Shown here piece after piece: positions 1-7,695 of a stretch of DNA of 64,000 bases (within the stretch, counting starts at the first letter, position 1; each line of letters begins with the position of its first letter). Origin of the DNA: Erwinia sp039023475. GTDB lineage: Bacteria; Pseudomonadota; Gammaproteobacteria; Enterobacterales; Enterobacteriaceae. Below the pieces are notes generated by a model. The model had not been told where the DNA came from. It made no database searches and saw only the letters and a list, made by a program, of their open reading frames with translations. The position numbers and the translations under genes were made by a program. The stretch lies in assembly GCF_039023475.1 (NCBI RefSeq), contig NZ_JBCHVB010000002.1, forward strand, positions 558,001-622,000, read 5' to 3'.

Positions 1-1010
1 CGCTGCTCAGCCTGTTTTCTGCGATGATCCTCTGCGGCCTGATGATGCTGTTCGGCTTCTCTCAGGCGGGCAGCATTGAGGTGGGGGTGCTTTATGCTTT
101 CATCAACTATCTTGGCAGGCTGAATGAACCTTTGATAGAGCTGACCACGCAGCAGTCGATGCTTCAGCAGGCTGTGGTGGCGGGTGAACGTATATTTGAA
201 CTGATGGATGCGCCACGTCAGCGTTACGGAAGCGATACGCGACCGCTCAGCACCGGACAGGTTGAAATTGAGAACCTGACCTTTGCTTATCGCGATGACC
301 GGCACGTTTTGATCGACATTAACCTGCACATCCCGCCGCGCAGCTTCGTTGCCCTGGTCGGCCATACGGGAAGCGGCAAGAGTACGCTGGCCAATCTGAT
401 GATGGGATACTATCCGTTACAGCAGGGAGATATCCGGCTCGATGGGCGTTCGCTCGGCTCCCTCAGCCACGGCGTGCTGCGGCAGGGGGTGGCAATGGTC
501 CAGCAGGATCCGGTGGTGCTGGCCGACACGTTTTTTGCTAACGTCACGTTAGGCCGTGATATCAGCGAAGAGGCGGTCTGGCAGGCGCTGGAGACGGTTC
601 AGCTGGCCGATCTGGCGCGCAGCCTCTGCGAGGGCATTTACACGCGGCTTGGCGAACAGGGGAATAACCTGTCAGTCGGACAGAAGCAGCTTCTGGCGAT
701 GGCGCGTGTGCTGGTCGCCTCTCCGCAGATCCTGATCCTTGACGAAGCCACGGCAAATATCGACTCCGGAACCGAACGGGCGATCCAGAAGGCGCTTCAG
801 GCCGTGCGCCAGAAAACCACCCTGATCGTCATTGCCCATCGCCTGTCGACCATTACCGAAGCGGATTCTATTCTGGTGCTGCACCGCGGACGCGCGGTGG
901 AGCAGGGAGACCACCGGCAGCTGCTGGAGAAAAAGGGCCGCTACTGGCAGATGTATCAGCTTCAGCAGGTTGGAGAGGAGCTGGGCGCAGCCGAGCTCGC
1001 AGAAAGTTAG
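1..1010 (+). CDS. mdlB: Multidrug ABC transporter permease/ATPase MdlB, 3' part
   Basis: This is the C-terminal part of a half-size ABC exporter; the reading frame is open from base 3, so the start lies before the window. The visible part holds the end of the transmembrane domain (about 55 residues), then a full nucleotide-binding domain with Walker A GHTGSGKST, the Q-loop, a variant signature LSVGQKQLL, Walker B ILILDEAT and the switch histidine in IVIAHR. In enterobacteria MdlA and MdlB form a heterodimeric inner-membrane exporter of unknown substrate, and mdlAB lie directly upstream of glnK-amtB, as here. A terminator-like hairpin follows 70 bp downstream. The family call is firm; the physiological substrate is not known. 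Confidence 0.95.
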   Translation, partial: LLSLFSAMILCGLMMLFGFSQAGSIEVGVLYAFINYLGRLNEPLIELTTQQSMLQQAVVAGERIFELMDAPRQRYGSDTRPLSTGQVEIENLTFAYRDDRHVLIDINLHIPPRSFVALVGHTGSGKSTLANLMMGYYPLQQGDIRLDGRSLGSLSHGVLRQGVAMVQQDPVVLADTFFANVTLGRDISEEAVWQALETVQLADLARSLCEGIYTRLGEQGNNLSVGQKQLLAMARVLVASPQILILDEATANIDSGTERAIQKALQAVRQKTTLIVIAHRLSTITEADSILVLHRGRAVEQGDHRQLLEKKGRYWQMYQLQQVGEELGAAELAES

Positions 1011-1078
1011 CCGCTTCGCTGCACCAGCAGCAGGCACAGCGACCGCTGAATCAGGCTCTCTGCACTTCCTTAAAGCGT

Positions 1079-1103
1079 AACGCACCTTCGTGGTGCGTTT
1101 TTT
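1079..1103 (+). terminator. Rho-independent terminator of mdlB
   Basis: Arms AACGCACC and GGTGCGTT (8 bp) enclose a 5-nt loop and are followed by a run of T. It ends the mdlB transcript. The same inverted repeat has the exact spacing of an NtrC site (next entry). Confidence 0.85.
1082..1096. promoter_or_regulatory. Candidate NtrC enhancer site for glnK
   Basis: The sequence GCAC-N6-GGTGC matches the dyad consensus of NtrC binding sites (TGCAC-N6/7-GGTGCA type). It is centred about 142 bp upstream of the transcription start predicted from the sigma-54 promoter, a normal enhancer distance. It coincides with the mdlB terminator stem, so the match could be by chance. No second convincing site was seen between here and the promoter. 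Confidence 0.45.
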
Positions 1104-1205
1104 CAGCGCCCGTCCCTGCCGCATTGGTATTGACGTTTTAAACGTCTGATACGCAATCAGCCCTGGCCTGACTCATCCTCTTAAAATTCCCCTCATTCCT
1201 ATTTA

Positions 1206-1221
1206 TGGCACAACCTTTGCA
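1206..1221 (+). promoter_or_regulatory. Sigma-54 promoter of glnK-amtB
   Basis: TGGCAC-N5-TTGCA is a perfect match to the -24/-12 consensus, with GG at 1207-1208 and GC at 1219-1220 separated by 10 bases. It lies 53 bp before the glnK start codon. glnK-amtB is a classic NtrC/RpoN-dependent operon, so nitrogen limitation should switch it on. Confidence 0.93.
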
Positions 1222-1274
1222 GTATTCCCTGCGTGTCGGGCGAACAATCATTTTACTTATCCGGAGGGGATCGT

Positions 1275-1613
1275 ATGAAGCTGGTTACCGTGGTAATCAA
1301 ACCGTTTAAGCTGGAAGACGTGCGGGAAGCACTCTCCTCTATCGGCATTCAGGGGCTGACCGTGACCGAAGTGAAAGGGTTTGGTCGTCAAAAAGGGCAT
1401 GCTGAACTGTATCGCGGCGCTGAGTACAGCGTTAACTTTCTGCCAAAAGTAAAAATCGATGTGGCGATTGCCGATGACCAGCTCGATGAGGTGGTGGACG
1501 TGATCAGTAAAGCGGCTTATACCGGAAAAATTGGTGACGGTAAGATCTTCGTTGCAGAGCTGCAGCGGGTGATCCGTATTCGTACCGGCGAAACTGACGA
1601 AGCAGCACTCTAG
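1275..1613 (+). CDS. glnK: Nitrogen regulatory protein PII paralogue GlnK
   Basis: The 112-residue protein is a PII signal-transduction trimer subunit. It binds ATP/ADP and 2-oxoglutarate and, when not uridylylated, plugs the ammonium channel AmtB. The T-loop residue Tyr51, the uridylylation target of GlnD, is present in the context RGAEYSVNF, and the length equals that of E. coli GlnK. The start at 1275 is chosen because it begins the canonical MKLVTVVIKPF and has the Shine-Dalgarno GGAGGGG just upstream; an in-frame start at 1233 would add 14 unsupported residues. amtB follows after 38 bp in the usual operon. Expression should be sigma-54/NtrC dependent. Confidence 0.97.
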   Translation: MKLVTVVIKPFKLEDVREALSSIGIQGLTVTEVKGFGRQKGHAELYRGAEYSVNFLPKVKIDVAIADDQLDEVVDVISKAAYTGKIGDGKIFVAELQRVIRIRTGETDEAAL

Positions 1614-1651
1614 CCCTGCGGGGTGAAGAATTGTGATGGGAAGGAATAAAA

Positions 1652-2941
1652 ATGAACAAAAAACTCACTAAATTTGGCCTCGCCAGCCTCGCATTGTCAC
1701 CCTCGCTCGCGATGGCGGCAGTACCTGCGGTGGCGGACAAAGCTGATAACGCCTTTATGATGATTTGCACCGCGCTGGTGCTGTTTATGACTATACCGGG
1801 GATTGCGCTTTTTTACGGCGGCCTGCTTCGCGCCAAAAACGTGCTGTCCATGCTGACTCAGGTTTCCGTCACGTTTGCGATGGTCTGCGTCCTGTGGATG
1901 CTCTACGGCTATTCGCTGGCGTTCAGTGAAGGTAACGCCTTTTTTGGCGGTTTCAGCATGGCGATGCTGAAAAATATTGAGCTGACCGCCCTGACCGGCA
2001 CCTTCTACCAGTATATACACGTCTCTTTCCAGGCCTCTTTTGCCTGTATCACCGTGGGACTGATTGTGGGGGCTATCGCTGAACGCATCCGCTTCTCCGC
2101 CGTATTGATTTTTGTCGCAATCTGGCTGACCTTCTCCTATCTGCCCATTGCGCATATGGTCTGGTCTGGTGGTCTGCTGGCGCAGGATGGCGCGCTCGAC
2201 TTCGCAGGTGGCACCGTGGTGCATATCAATGCTGCCGTAGCGGGCCTAGTCGGCGCCTATCTGGTTGGAAAACGGGCGGGCTTCGGTAAAGAGGCGTTCA
2301 AACCGCATAATCTGCCGATGGTATTTATGGGTACGGCCATTCTGTATGTTGGCTGGTTCGGCTTTAACGCGGGCTCGGCAGGCGCGGCTAATGAAATTGC
2401 TGCTCTGGCCTTCCTTAACACCGTTATCGCGACGGCGGGTGCAATGCTGAGCTGGATCTTCGGCGAGTGGGCCCTGCGCGGTAAGCCATCGCTGCTGGGC
2501 GTCTGCTCTGGCGCGATTGCCGGACTGGTCGCTATTACACCCGCCTGCGGTTATGTCGGCGTCGGCGGGGCGTTGATTATCGGTATTGTTGGCGGACTGG
2601 CTGGCCTGTGGGGCGTGACCATCCTGAAAAAATGGCTGAAGGTGGACGATCCTTGTGACGTATTTGGTGTCCACGGCGTCTGCGGCATCGTTGGCTGCCT
2701 GCTGACGGGCGTTTTTGCCTCTTCCTCATTGGGCGGCGTTGGCTATGCAGAGGGCGTGACAATGGGCCACCAGGTCTGGATCCAGCTGTTCAGCGTGGGT
2801 GTCACCATCGTCTGGACGGGCGTCGTCGCCTTTATCGCTTTCAAAATTGCGGATATGACGGTAGGTCTGCGCGTTCCTGAGGATCAGGAGCGTGAAGGGC
2901 TGGATGTTAACAGCCACGGTGAGAACGCGTATAACAGCTAA
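1652..2941 (+). CDS. amtB: Ammonium channel AmtB
   Basis: The 429-residue inner-membrane ammonium transporter starts with a signal peptide (hydrophobic stretch ending in the cleavage-like AMA at residues 20-22), followed by eleven membrane helices typical of the Amt/Rh family. Twin-histidine pore residues sit in the segments with VHINA and FGVHGVCG. A good Shine-Dalgarno, AAGGA, lies 7-12 bp before the ATG. It is co-transcribed with glnK, whose product reversibly blocks the channel when nitrogen is plentiful. A strong terminator follows. Confidence 0.97.
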   Translation: MNKKLTKFGLASLALSPSLAMAAVPAVADKADNAFMMICTALVLFMTIPGIALFYGGLLRAKNVLSMLTQVSVTFAMVCVLWMLYGYSLAFSEGNAFFGGFSMAMLKNIELTALTGTFYQYIHVSFQASFACITVGLIVGAIAERIRFSAVLIFVAIWLTFSYLPIAHMVWSGGLLAQDGALDFAGGTVVHINAAVAGLVGAYLVGKRAGFGKEAFKPHNLPMVFMGTAILYVGWFGFNAGSAGAANEIAALAFLNTVIATAGAMLSWIFGEWALRGKPSLLGVCSGAIAGLVAITPACGYVGVGGALIIGIVGGLAGLWGVTILKKWLKVDDPCDVFGVHGVCGIVGCLLTGVFASSSLGGVGYAEGVTMGHQVWIQLFSVGVTIVWTGVVAFIAFKIADMTVGLRVPEDQEREGLDVNSHGENAYNS

Positions 2942-2964
2942 CTAACGCATTGTGCCTCGAAACA

Positions 2965-2992
2965 GAAAACGGCTCCTGAGGGAGCCGTTTTC
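2965..2992. terminator. Bidirectional terminator between amtB and tesB
   Basis: Perfect 12-bp arms (GAAAACGGCTCC and its complement) enclose a 4-nt loop, with A-rich sequence on the left and T-rich sequence on the right. It can end amtB on the plus strand and tesB on the minus strand, whose 3' end is only 8 bp away. Confidence 0.88.
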
Positions 2993-2999
2993 GTCGTTT

Positions 3000-3860
3000 T
3001 CAGGAGCGCTGCCTGATGACGCCTTCCTGCACCGTTGATGCGACCAGCGTGCCATCCTGGGTATAAAACTCCCCGCGAACAAAACCCCTGGCGCTGGAGG
3101 CGGATGTGCTCTCCACGCTATAAAGCAGCCACTGATTTAAATCGAAAGGGCGGTGGAACCACATCGAGTGATCGATAGTGGCTACCTGTAAACCGGGCTC
3201 AAGAAATCCCTTCCCGTGAGGCTGCAACGCCACCGGCAGAAAATTGAAGTCGGAGGCGTAGCCAAGCAGATACTGGTGGATACGCTTATCATCGGGCATC
3301 GCGCCGTTCGCCCGAATCCAGACGTGGCGAACGGGTTCATCCACGTGGCCCTTCAGCGGGTTATGAAATTTGACCGGCCGGATTTCAAAGGGCTTTTCTG
3401 AAAGAAACTTCTCGCGCGCTTTTTCCGGTATAAAGTGAGCCAGCTTGTGGGCGAGCTCGCTTTCGCTGGGTAACGCGTCAGGGCCGGGGACGTCAGGCAT
3501 CGCTTTCTGATGCTCATAACCCGTTTCCGGCGCCTGGAAAGAGGCGGTCATATAGAAAATGGGATGCCCGTTCTGGATAGCGCTGACCCGCCTTGCGCTG
3601 AAACTCTGCCCGTCCCGCAGCGTCTCCACATCATAGATAATGGCCTTCTGGCTATCGCCCGGACGCAGGAAATAGCTATGGAAAGAGTGGATAAAACGTT
3701 CTGCCGGTACGGTTTGCTTAGCGGCATAGAGAGCCTGTCCGACAACCTGACCGCCAAAGACCTGACGCAGCCCCAGATCTTCACTCTGGCCACGAAACAG
3801 GCCCTCTTCCAGCTTTTCCAGGTTCAGCAGGTTTAACAGATTTTGTAGTGCCTGACTCAT
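3000..3860 (-). CDS. tesB: Acyl-CoA thioesterase II
   Basis: The 286-residue protein has the same length as E. coli TesB, a cytoplasmic double-hotdog thioesterase that hydrolyses medium- and long-chain acyl-CoA esters. The two hotdog repeats are visible: the N-terminal one with FGGQVVGQAL and FHSYFLRPG, and the C-terminal one with the catalytic Asp in TIDHSMWFH. It is a single gene convergent with amtB, as in E. coli. The Shine-Dalgarno AGGAA lies upstream of the start. Confidence 0.96.
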   Translation of the reverse strand: MSQALQNLLNLLNLEKLEEGLFRGQSEDLGLRQVFGGQVVGQALYAAKQTVPAERFIHSFHSYFLRPGDSQKAIIYDVETLRDGQSFSARRVSAIQNGHPIFYMTASFQAPETGYEHQKAMPDVPGPDALPSESELAHKLAHFIPEKAREKFLSEKPFEIRPVKFHNPLKGHVDEPVRHVWIRANGAMPDDKRIHQYLLGYASDFNFLPVALQPHGKGFLEPGLQVATIDHSMWFHRPFDLNQWLLYSVESTSASSARGFVRGEFYTQDGTLVASTVQEGVIRQRS

Positions 3861-4080
3861 CGCGGCTTCCTCAATGGTTATTCCTTTTCTAGTGTGCGAG
3901 ATCAGACCAGTTAGCGCAACGGGGCAGTGTGCTATTCCGTGAAGGAAAACCCGCTTGCGCAGCTTTCAGGAAAAAAACGGCAACCTGTGCCAATATTAAA
4001 AATAACGGGACAGGAAATTTCTTTCTCCTCCGCTAACAGCAAAATATTCTATCCGCATTGATCATAAGGAGAATAAATCA

Positions 4081-4638
4081 ATGAAAGTCTGGCCAATGGT
4101 AACAGGTGCGGCTCTGGCAGTTGCACTCGCAGGATGTGCTGATAAAAGCGCTGATGTGTCAACGCCCACGCTGGGGTCAAAGGTAATGGGGCAGCAAAGC
4201 GAGCTGCGGCAGCCTAACGTCAGCGGCTCGATCTATATCCGTCAGCGCGTTGCGCTGCCGCCGGATGCGGTACTGACGGTCACCTTGTCTGATGCCTCCG
4301 TGGCGGATACGCCCTCTAAGGTACTCTCCCAGCGTGTCGTACACACGAATGGCAAGCAGGCGCCGTTTAAATTTATTCTTCCCTATAACCCGGCTGACAT
4401 TCAGCCCAATGCGCGTATTCTGCTGAGCGCAGCCATCACGGTAGACGGTAAAATGATGTTTATCACCGAGTCCGTTAAAACAGTGATCAACAACGGCGGT
4501 AATAAAGAAGAGCTGTTGCTGGTGCCGGTGCCGTCAATGGCTATGCCAACGCAAAGCGGCGCGGCGACCACGGTGCCTTCCACCTCGCCGACCCACGTGA
4601 CGCCTTCAGGCTCTGTCCCTGCGCCAACCTCCCTGTAA
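4081..4638 (+). CDS. ybaY: YbaY-family lipoprotein
   Basis: The 185-residue protein has a lipoprotein signal peptide with lipobox LAGC (Cys19). One beta-rich domain (residues about 45-150; ISGSIYIRQRVALPP-type start) follows, then a Ser/Thr/Pro-rich tail. YbaY is known as a glycoprotein/polysaccharide metabolism-associated lipoprotein of unclear function. The Shine-Dalgarno AAGGAGAA sits 7 bp before the ATG. It lies between tesB and atl, as in E. coli. No function beyond family membership can be read. Confidence 0.9.
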   Translation: MKVWPMVTGAALAVALAGCADKSADVSTPTLGSKVMGQQSELRQPNVSGSIYIRQRVALPPDAVLTVTLSDASVADTPSKVLSQRVVHTNGKQAPFKFILPYNPADIQPNARILLSAAITVDGKMMFITESVKTVINNGGNKEELLLVPVPSMAMPTQSGAATTVPSTSPTHVTPSGSVPAPTSL

Positions 4639-4662
4639 TACAGCTGCCCCGAAAGGGGCGGC

Positions 4663-4974
4663 TTAACCCTGCCAGCGATACTCACTGAGCGCTATTTTCC
4701 CTTCAGGGCTGACCCTGACGCCTTCATTTATCAGTGCATACCGCTGGCGATCCAAATCGTCGCCGGTCAGGGATATCTCTCCCAGCCGGTTAATCACGCG
4801 ATGCCAGGGTAGCGCACTGCCCGCAGGTAGCCGCTTCAGCACGCCTCCCACCTGACGGGCGGCCCGCGGCGAACCGGCAAGACGCGCAACGTCGCCATAA
4901 GTTGTGACTTTCCCAAAGGGGATCGCCGCTACTATCTGCCAGATACGCTGTTGAAAAGTGTCGTGATTCTGCAT
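4663..4974 (-). CDS. atl: Alkyltransferase-like protein Atl (YbaZ)
   Basis: The 103-residue protein belongs to the O6-alkylguanine alkyltransferase-like (ATL) family. It has the DNA-binding helix-turn-helix and arginine finger (SPRAARQVGGVL). The active-site PCHR of real MGMT proteins is replaced by PWHR, so it should recognise O6-alkylguanine and hand it to nucleotide excision repair without removing the alkyl group. The start at 4974 is preferred because AAAGGAG precedes it at good distance; a longer in-frame start at 5085 would add a hydrophobic leader not seen in the family. Confidence 0.93.
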   Translation of the reverse strand: MQNHDTFQQRIWQIVAAIPFGKVTTYGDVARLAGSPRAARQVGGVLKRLPAGSALPWHRVINRLGEISLTGDDLDRQRYALINEGVRVSPEGKIALSEYRWQG

Positions 4975-5123
4975 TTCTTCTCCTTTCATAAGGTGAAATG
5001 TAAGCGAAAAAAGCAAAATGCAGAAGAGATTGCACAAGAAAACAACGGTCGCCAGCGGACAGGTTGCAATTATCCGGGGGTTCATTGATAATGCCCTCGC
5101 TCCATAACATGGCGCTTATCAAT

Positions 5124-5237
5124 GGGGGCCCGGTTGGTTCTCCCGCAATGCTAACTTGTGAACTCGGTCAGATCCGGAAGGAAGCAGCCGCAGCAGGTGA
5201 CGCGTGTGCCGGGATGTAGCTGGCAGGGCCCCCACCC
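5124..5237 (+). ncRNA. ffs: 4.5S RNA of the signal recognition particle
   Basis: The 114-nt RNA gene closely matches E. coli ffs. It starts with GGGGGCC, contains the conserved apical GGAAGG/GCAGC region bound by Ffh (GGTCAGATCCGGAAGGAAGC), and closes with GGGCCCCCACCC. The long rod with complementary ends is evident. It works with Ffh (54 kDa protein) to target membrane proteins to FtsY and SecYEG. Its position next to atl is conserved. Confidence 0.97.
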
Positions 5238-6143
5238 AATTCTGCTTTTGAATCATTTTTTTGCCTTCCCCCAGCATTCATCATAGCCATAAAAATCTTG
5301 TCTTAACCGGCACACAGCCTGTGATTTAACCTTTCCCCATGCCGTTACCTGACACCGCTTTGATTAGGTTGATACTTGTCTGCGCTGTCCCGCTTGCCAG
5401 GCCTTCATGCGAAGGGTTGTATTTATATCGCTGCTTCCGCCTGCTTTTTTCCATCTCGCGTTACTGTCCTGAATGATGAACTCGTTTTTCCTTCATCAAA
5501 ACAATTCAGCCACGAGGGATTTTTACGTCCGGCGCATGAGATTAGAAGAAGAGGAGGATAACTTTCAGGGGTGAAATCAGGCTGCGGTTCAGGGGTACTG
5601 CACTTTGATAAGAGAATTAAATCTGGGTTCTGTTCAGCAATTCTGCAAGGGACTACCAGACTTACAAGAATGATCTCCTTACATTTCAGATAAGCCGCTT
5701 TAAAAGCACTCTTTACAAGCAGGAATACCTGACCGGCTGAGTACCCTCAAATGGTGTGATAAAGGCTTTCAGGCCAGATCAGTATGGATTTTAAGATGCT
5801 GATCAAGTCACCTGGACTGGGGAGAGTTGGGGAATATAAGTTCAGATTTCTGCGAAGTAAGGAGTCTCATTTGAATAGCGAGTTTAATCCTTTCCATTCA
5901 CAGAAGATATCAGGGGTAATACCGCCTTCTCTGACGTTTGTCAGAGCAAATGAAATGTTCGCTGCTGCGTCGGCAGAGATAAACACCCGTTATCTCATTT
6001 GACTGCTTTTAGGATGACATCGTTACACGGCGGCACGGCTGACTTAAAAAGGTGCCTTTAACCAGGACAGCCAACTACGTTGACTGGATTCGATCCATTT
6101 TCCCTGTTAAAGAATCCCTTAACACCTGTTTAGCGGGTTCGCC
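5238..6143. other. Gene-poor intergenic region, about 0.9 kb
   Basis: No gene can be supported here. Several short open frames exist without a ribosome site or recognisable product. The only one with protein-like composition is a 39-codon minus-strand frame, about 5876-5995, starting GTG (VFISADAAANISF...). It has no homologue I recognise and could be the tail of a decayed gene. In E. coli this interval holds other genes (the pdeB side), so it is probably a deletion scar or remnant. Confidence 0.5.
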
Positions 6144-6362
6144 TTATCGCACAAATTTCCATACGGCGACCGGGACTTTATCGTAAAGCTTATTCATCGT
6201 CAGTTCCGCCAGTCGGTGATCGGCCGCCGAATAAAATACAGCCAGCTCATTATCAGATAATTCGTATTTATTCTTTTCGATAACGCGTTCAAGTGTATCG
6301 ATGGAACGACATCTTCTCAGGCGCATCAGATAATCAGTTTTGGTCAGGTTTTTATCTGTCAT
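6144..6362 (-). CDS. hha: Haemolysin expression-modulating protein Hha
   Basis: The 72-residue protein is nearly identical to E. coli Hha (TDYLMRLRRC...YELSDNELAVFYSAADHRL...). Hha is a small all-helical partner of H-NS/StpA that adds positive charge to the nucleoprotein filament and helps silence horizontally acquired genes. It is also described as the toxin of the Hha-TomB pair. The start at 6362 gives the canonical length; an upstream in-frame ATG at 6431 would overlap tomB and add 23 unsupported residues. It is the second gene of the tomB-hha unit, 29 bp after tomB. Confidence 0.97.
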   Translation of the reverse strand: MTDKNLTKTDYLMRLRRCRSIDTLERVIEKNKYELSDNELAVFYSAADHRLAELTMNKLYDKVPVAVWKFVR

Positions 6363-6391
6363 TGTTAAACCGTAGAAATAATAAAGGGTTG

Positions 6392-6772
6392 CTAAAAAGA
6401 ATGGCTCGCAGGGGCTTTTGCCAGAGCACACTCCTCTGCGAAAAGGTTAAAAAGCCGTTTCGCTGATTTTTGCCAACGCTGCATATCCTGCACGTTAATA
6501 CCGTAATTACTGAAAAGCATAAACGTATCGTCAAGGTATTCATCGATCTGACTAATCAGATCGGCATCTTCAATATGTTTGATTTTGTAATTCATCGTGA
6601 AGGCAGCAATATGTTCAATCAGGTCATTAAGCTGTAAATTCATGGTAGAAGTGGGATCGTTAACCCAGCCATGGTGACTGTCACCTAACGTCGCCATGCT
6701 CTCATCAAAGAGATTTTCACACAGAAATTTCAACTGGGCAATATCATGCCTTTTTGGTGAGTATTCGTCCAT
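6392..6772 (-). CDS. tomB: Hha toxicity modulator TomB
   Basis: The 126-residue protein matches E. coli TomB (YbaJ) from MDEYSPKRHDIAQLKFLCE through HGWVNDPTS to EYLDDTFMLFS.YGIN. TomB counteracts Hha, reportedly through oxidation of an Hha cysteine, and affects biofilm formation. It lies directly upstream of hha on the same strand, as in all enterobacteria. The C-terminal 20 residues differ from E. coli, which is usual. The Shine-Dalgarno AGGGGAAAAAG precedes the ATG. Confidence 0.96.
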   Translation of the reverse strand: MDEYSPKRHDIAQLKFLCENLFDESMATLGDSHHGWVNDPTSTMNLQLNDLIEHIAAFTMNYKIKHIEDADLISQIDEYLDDTFMLFSNYGINVQDMQRWQKSAKRLFNLFAEECALAKAPASHSF

Positions 6773-6919
6773 CTTTTTCCCCTCCGTAGCGAGTGAAAGA
6801 TGCCGATAGCAAGGGCTTTCAGCGGGTGGTGTGCCAGGGAGTGATAATGAAACCTAACGATAAAGCCATTAAATAAATATAACGTATTAGTGAACAGACT
6901 GTGGGGCTATTACCTAAAA

Positions 6920-7273
6920 TTACAATTCGTCTGCGGTGCTCGGGCGTGCTGTTTCTACAATATCAAAAACAAAGGCGTCAGGACGAAGATAAAAATTAAC
7001 CGTATCTATTGTCTTTTCATCAGTGTCTAAATCCAGACAGCCATTAAACACGTTCCAGCGAAAACTGTAGGTCATTTTATAACGCGATTCTTCACGCGGT
7101 TCTATAGAAATAATTTTAATGCTTTCGGGAACATATTGCGCATTGGGCGAATACCATGACAGAGACGCCGTCAATTGATCTGCTATTTTGGGAATAATCT
7201 GCTGAATGCTTTGCATCAGGTAAGCAATGGTTACTTCATTATCCCCTGTCGCCCAGTTAACCGTATTGTTCAT
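6920..7273 (-). CDS. Hypothetical protein, 117 residues
   Basis: I do not recognise this protein. It has no signal peptide or membrane segment. It is acidic, with predicted mixed alpha/beta content (an N-terminal helix with YLMQSIQQIIPKIADQL, then strands such as KIISIEPR and YKMTYSFRWNVFNG). The gene is more AT-rich than its neighbours, with a weak ribosome site (GGAT) before the ATG. It stands alone between tomB and the zinc operon. Small solitary proteins of this look are often immunity-like or accessory, but nothing here proves that. That it is a real gene is likely from its length and codon pattern. Confidence 0.55.
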   Translation of the reverse strand: MNNTVNWATGDNEVTIAYLMQSIQQIIPKIADQLTASLSWYSPNAQYVPESIKIISIEPREESRYKMTYSFRWNVFNGCLDLDTDEKTIDTVNFYLRPDAFVFDIVETARPSTADEL

Positions 7274-7531
7274 TTTTTATCCATAGTGATGAAGAAGGCT
7301 TATAAAGATAATTGTTCGCAATGGAGAAATAATCAAGGTGGTCGCTATGTTGTTTTTCTATCCTGATGATTTGGATGTTAATTATTATCGGTGTTAATCA
7401 CGGCAACCTTGACGCATGTGTACGATAAGGTGAAGGAAATTTATATAACCTACTGAATGAATACGAATCCCATGGTTAATAATTAGATACACTTTGTGTT
7501 ACCGGCCTTCCCGTAGAAAGCGTACTATAAT

Positions 7532-7546
7532 TGTTATGTTATAACA
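7532..7546. promoter_or_regulatory. Zur-like operator of the zinc ABC operon
   Basis: TGTTATGTTATAACA differs at one position from the enterobacterial Zur core TGTTATANTATAACA. It lies 20 bp upstream of the first ORF of the transporter operon. Its exact reverse complement stands in front of rpmE2 at 10645-10659. A site so close to the start would block transcription when zinc is sufficient. Confidence 0.82.
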
Positions 7547-7566
7547 TTATACTGGTGCGCGTAGTC

Positions 7567-7695
7567 ATGCTGTCCTCTTCATCATTTGTGCGTTACGGCA
7601 CGCTTTTAACCCACCCGGCGCGACTGAGAGTGGGCTTTGCAGCGTTACTTATCAGCTTTTTATTCTTTATGACCCAGTGGGCAATCTCATCATGA
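7567..7695 (+). CDS. Small membrane ORF opening the zinc operon, 42 residues
   Basis: The ORF encodes 42 residues: a basic N-terminal part (FVRYGTLLTHPARLRV), then one hydrophobic segment (GFAALLISFLFFMTQWAI). Its stop overlaps the start of the next gene as ATGA at 7692-7695, so translation of the ATPase could depend on it. The ribosome site is poor. I do not recognise a family. It could be a real single-pass small protein, a leader peptide or a remnant of a longer gene. The 4-nt overlap and position right after the Zur-like box favour expression. Confidence 0.45.
   Translation: MLSSSSFVRYGTLLTHPARLRVGFAALLISFLFFMTQWAISS

Noticed and set aside
5784..6002. 72-codon plus-strand frame between ffs and hha
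   Set aside because: No ribosome site and no protein-like pattern; the opposite strand looks more protein-like over the same bases.
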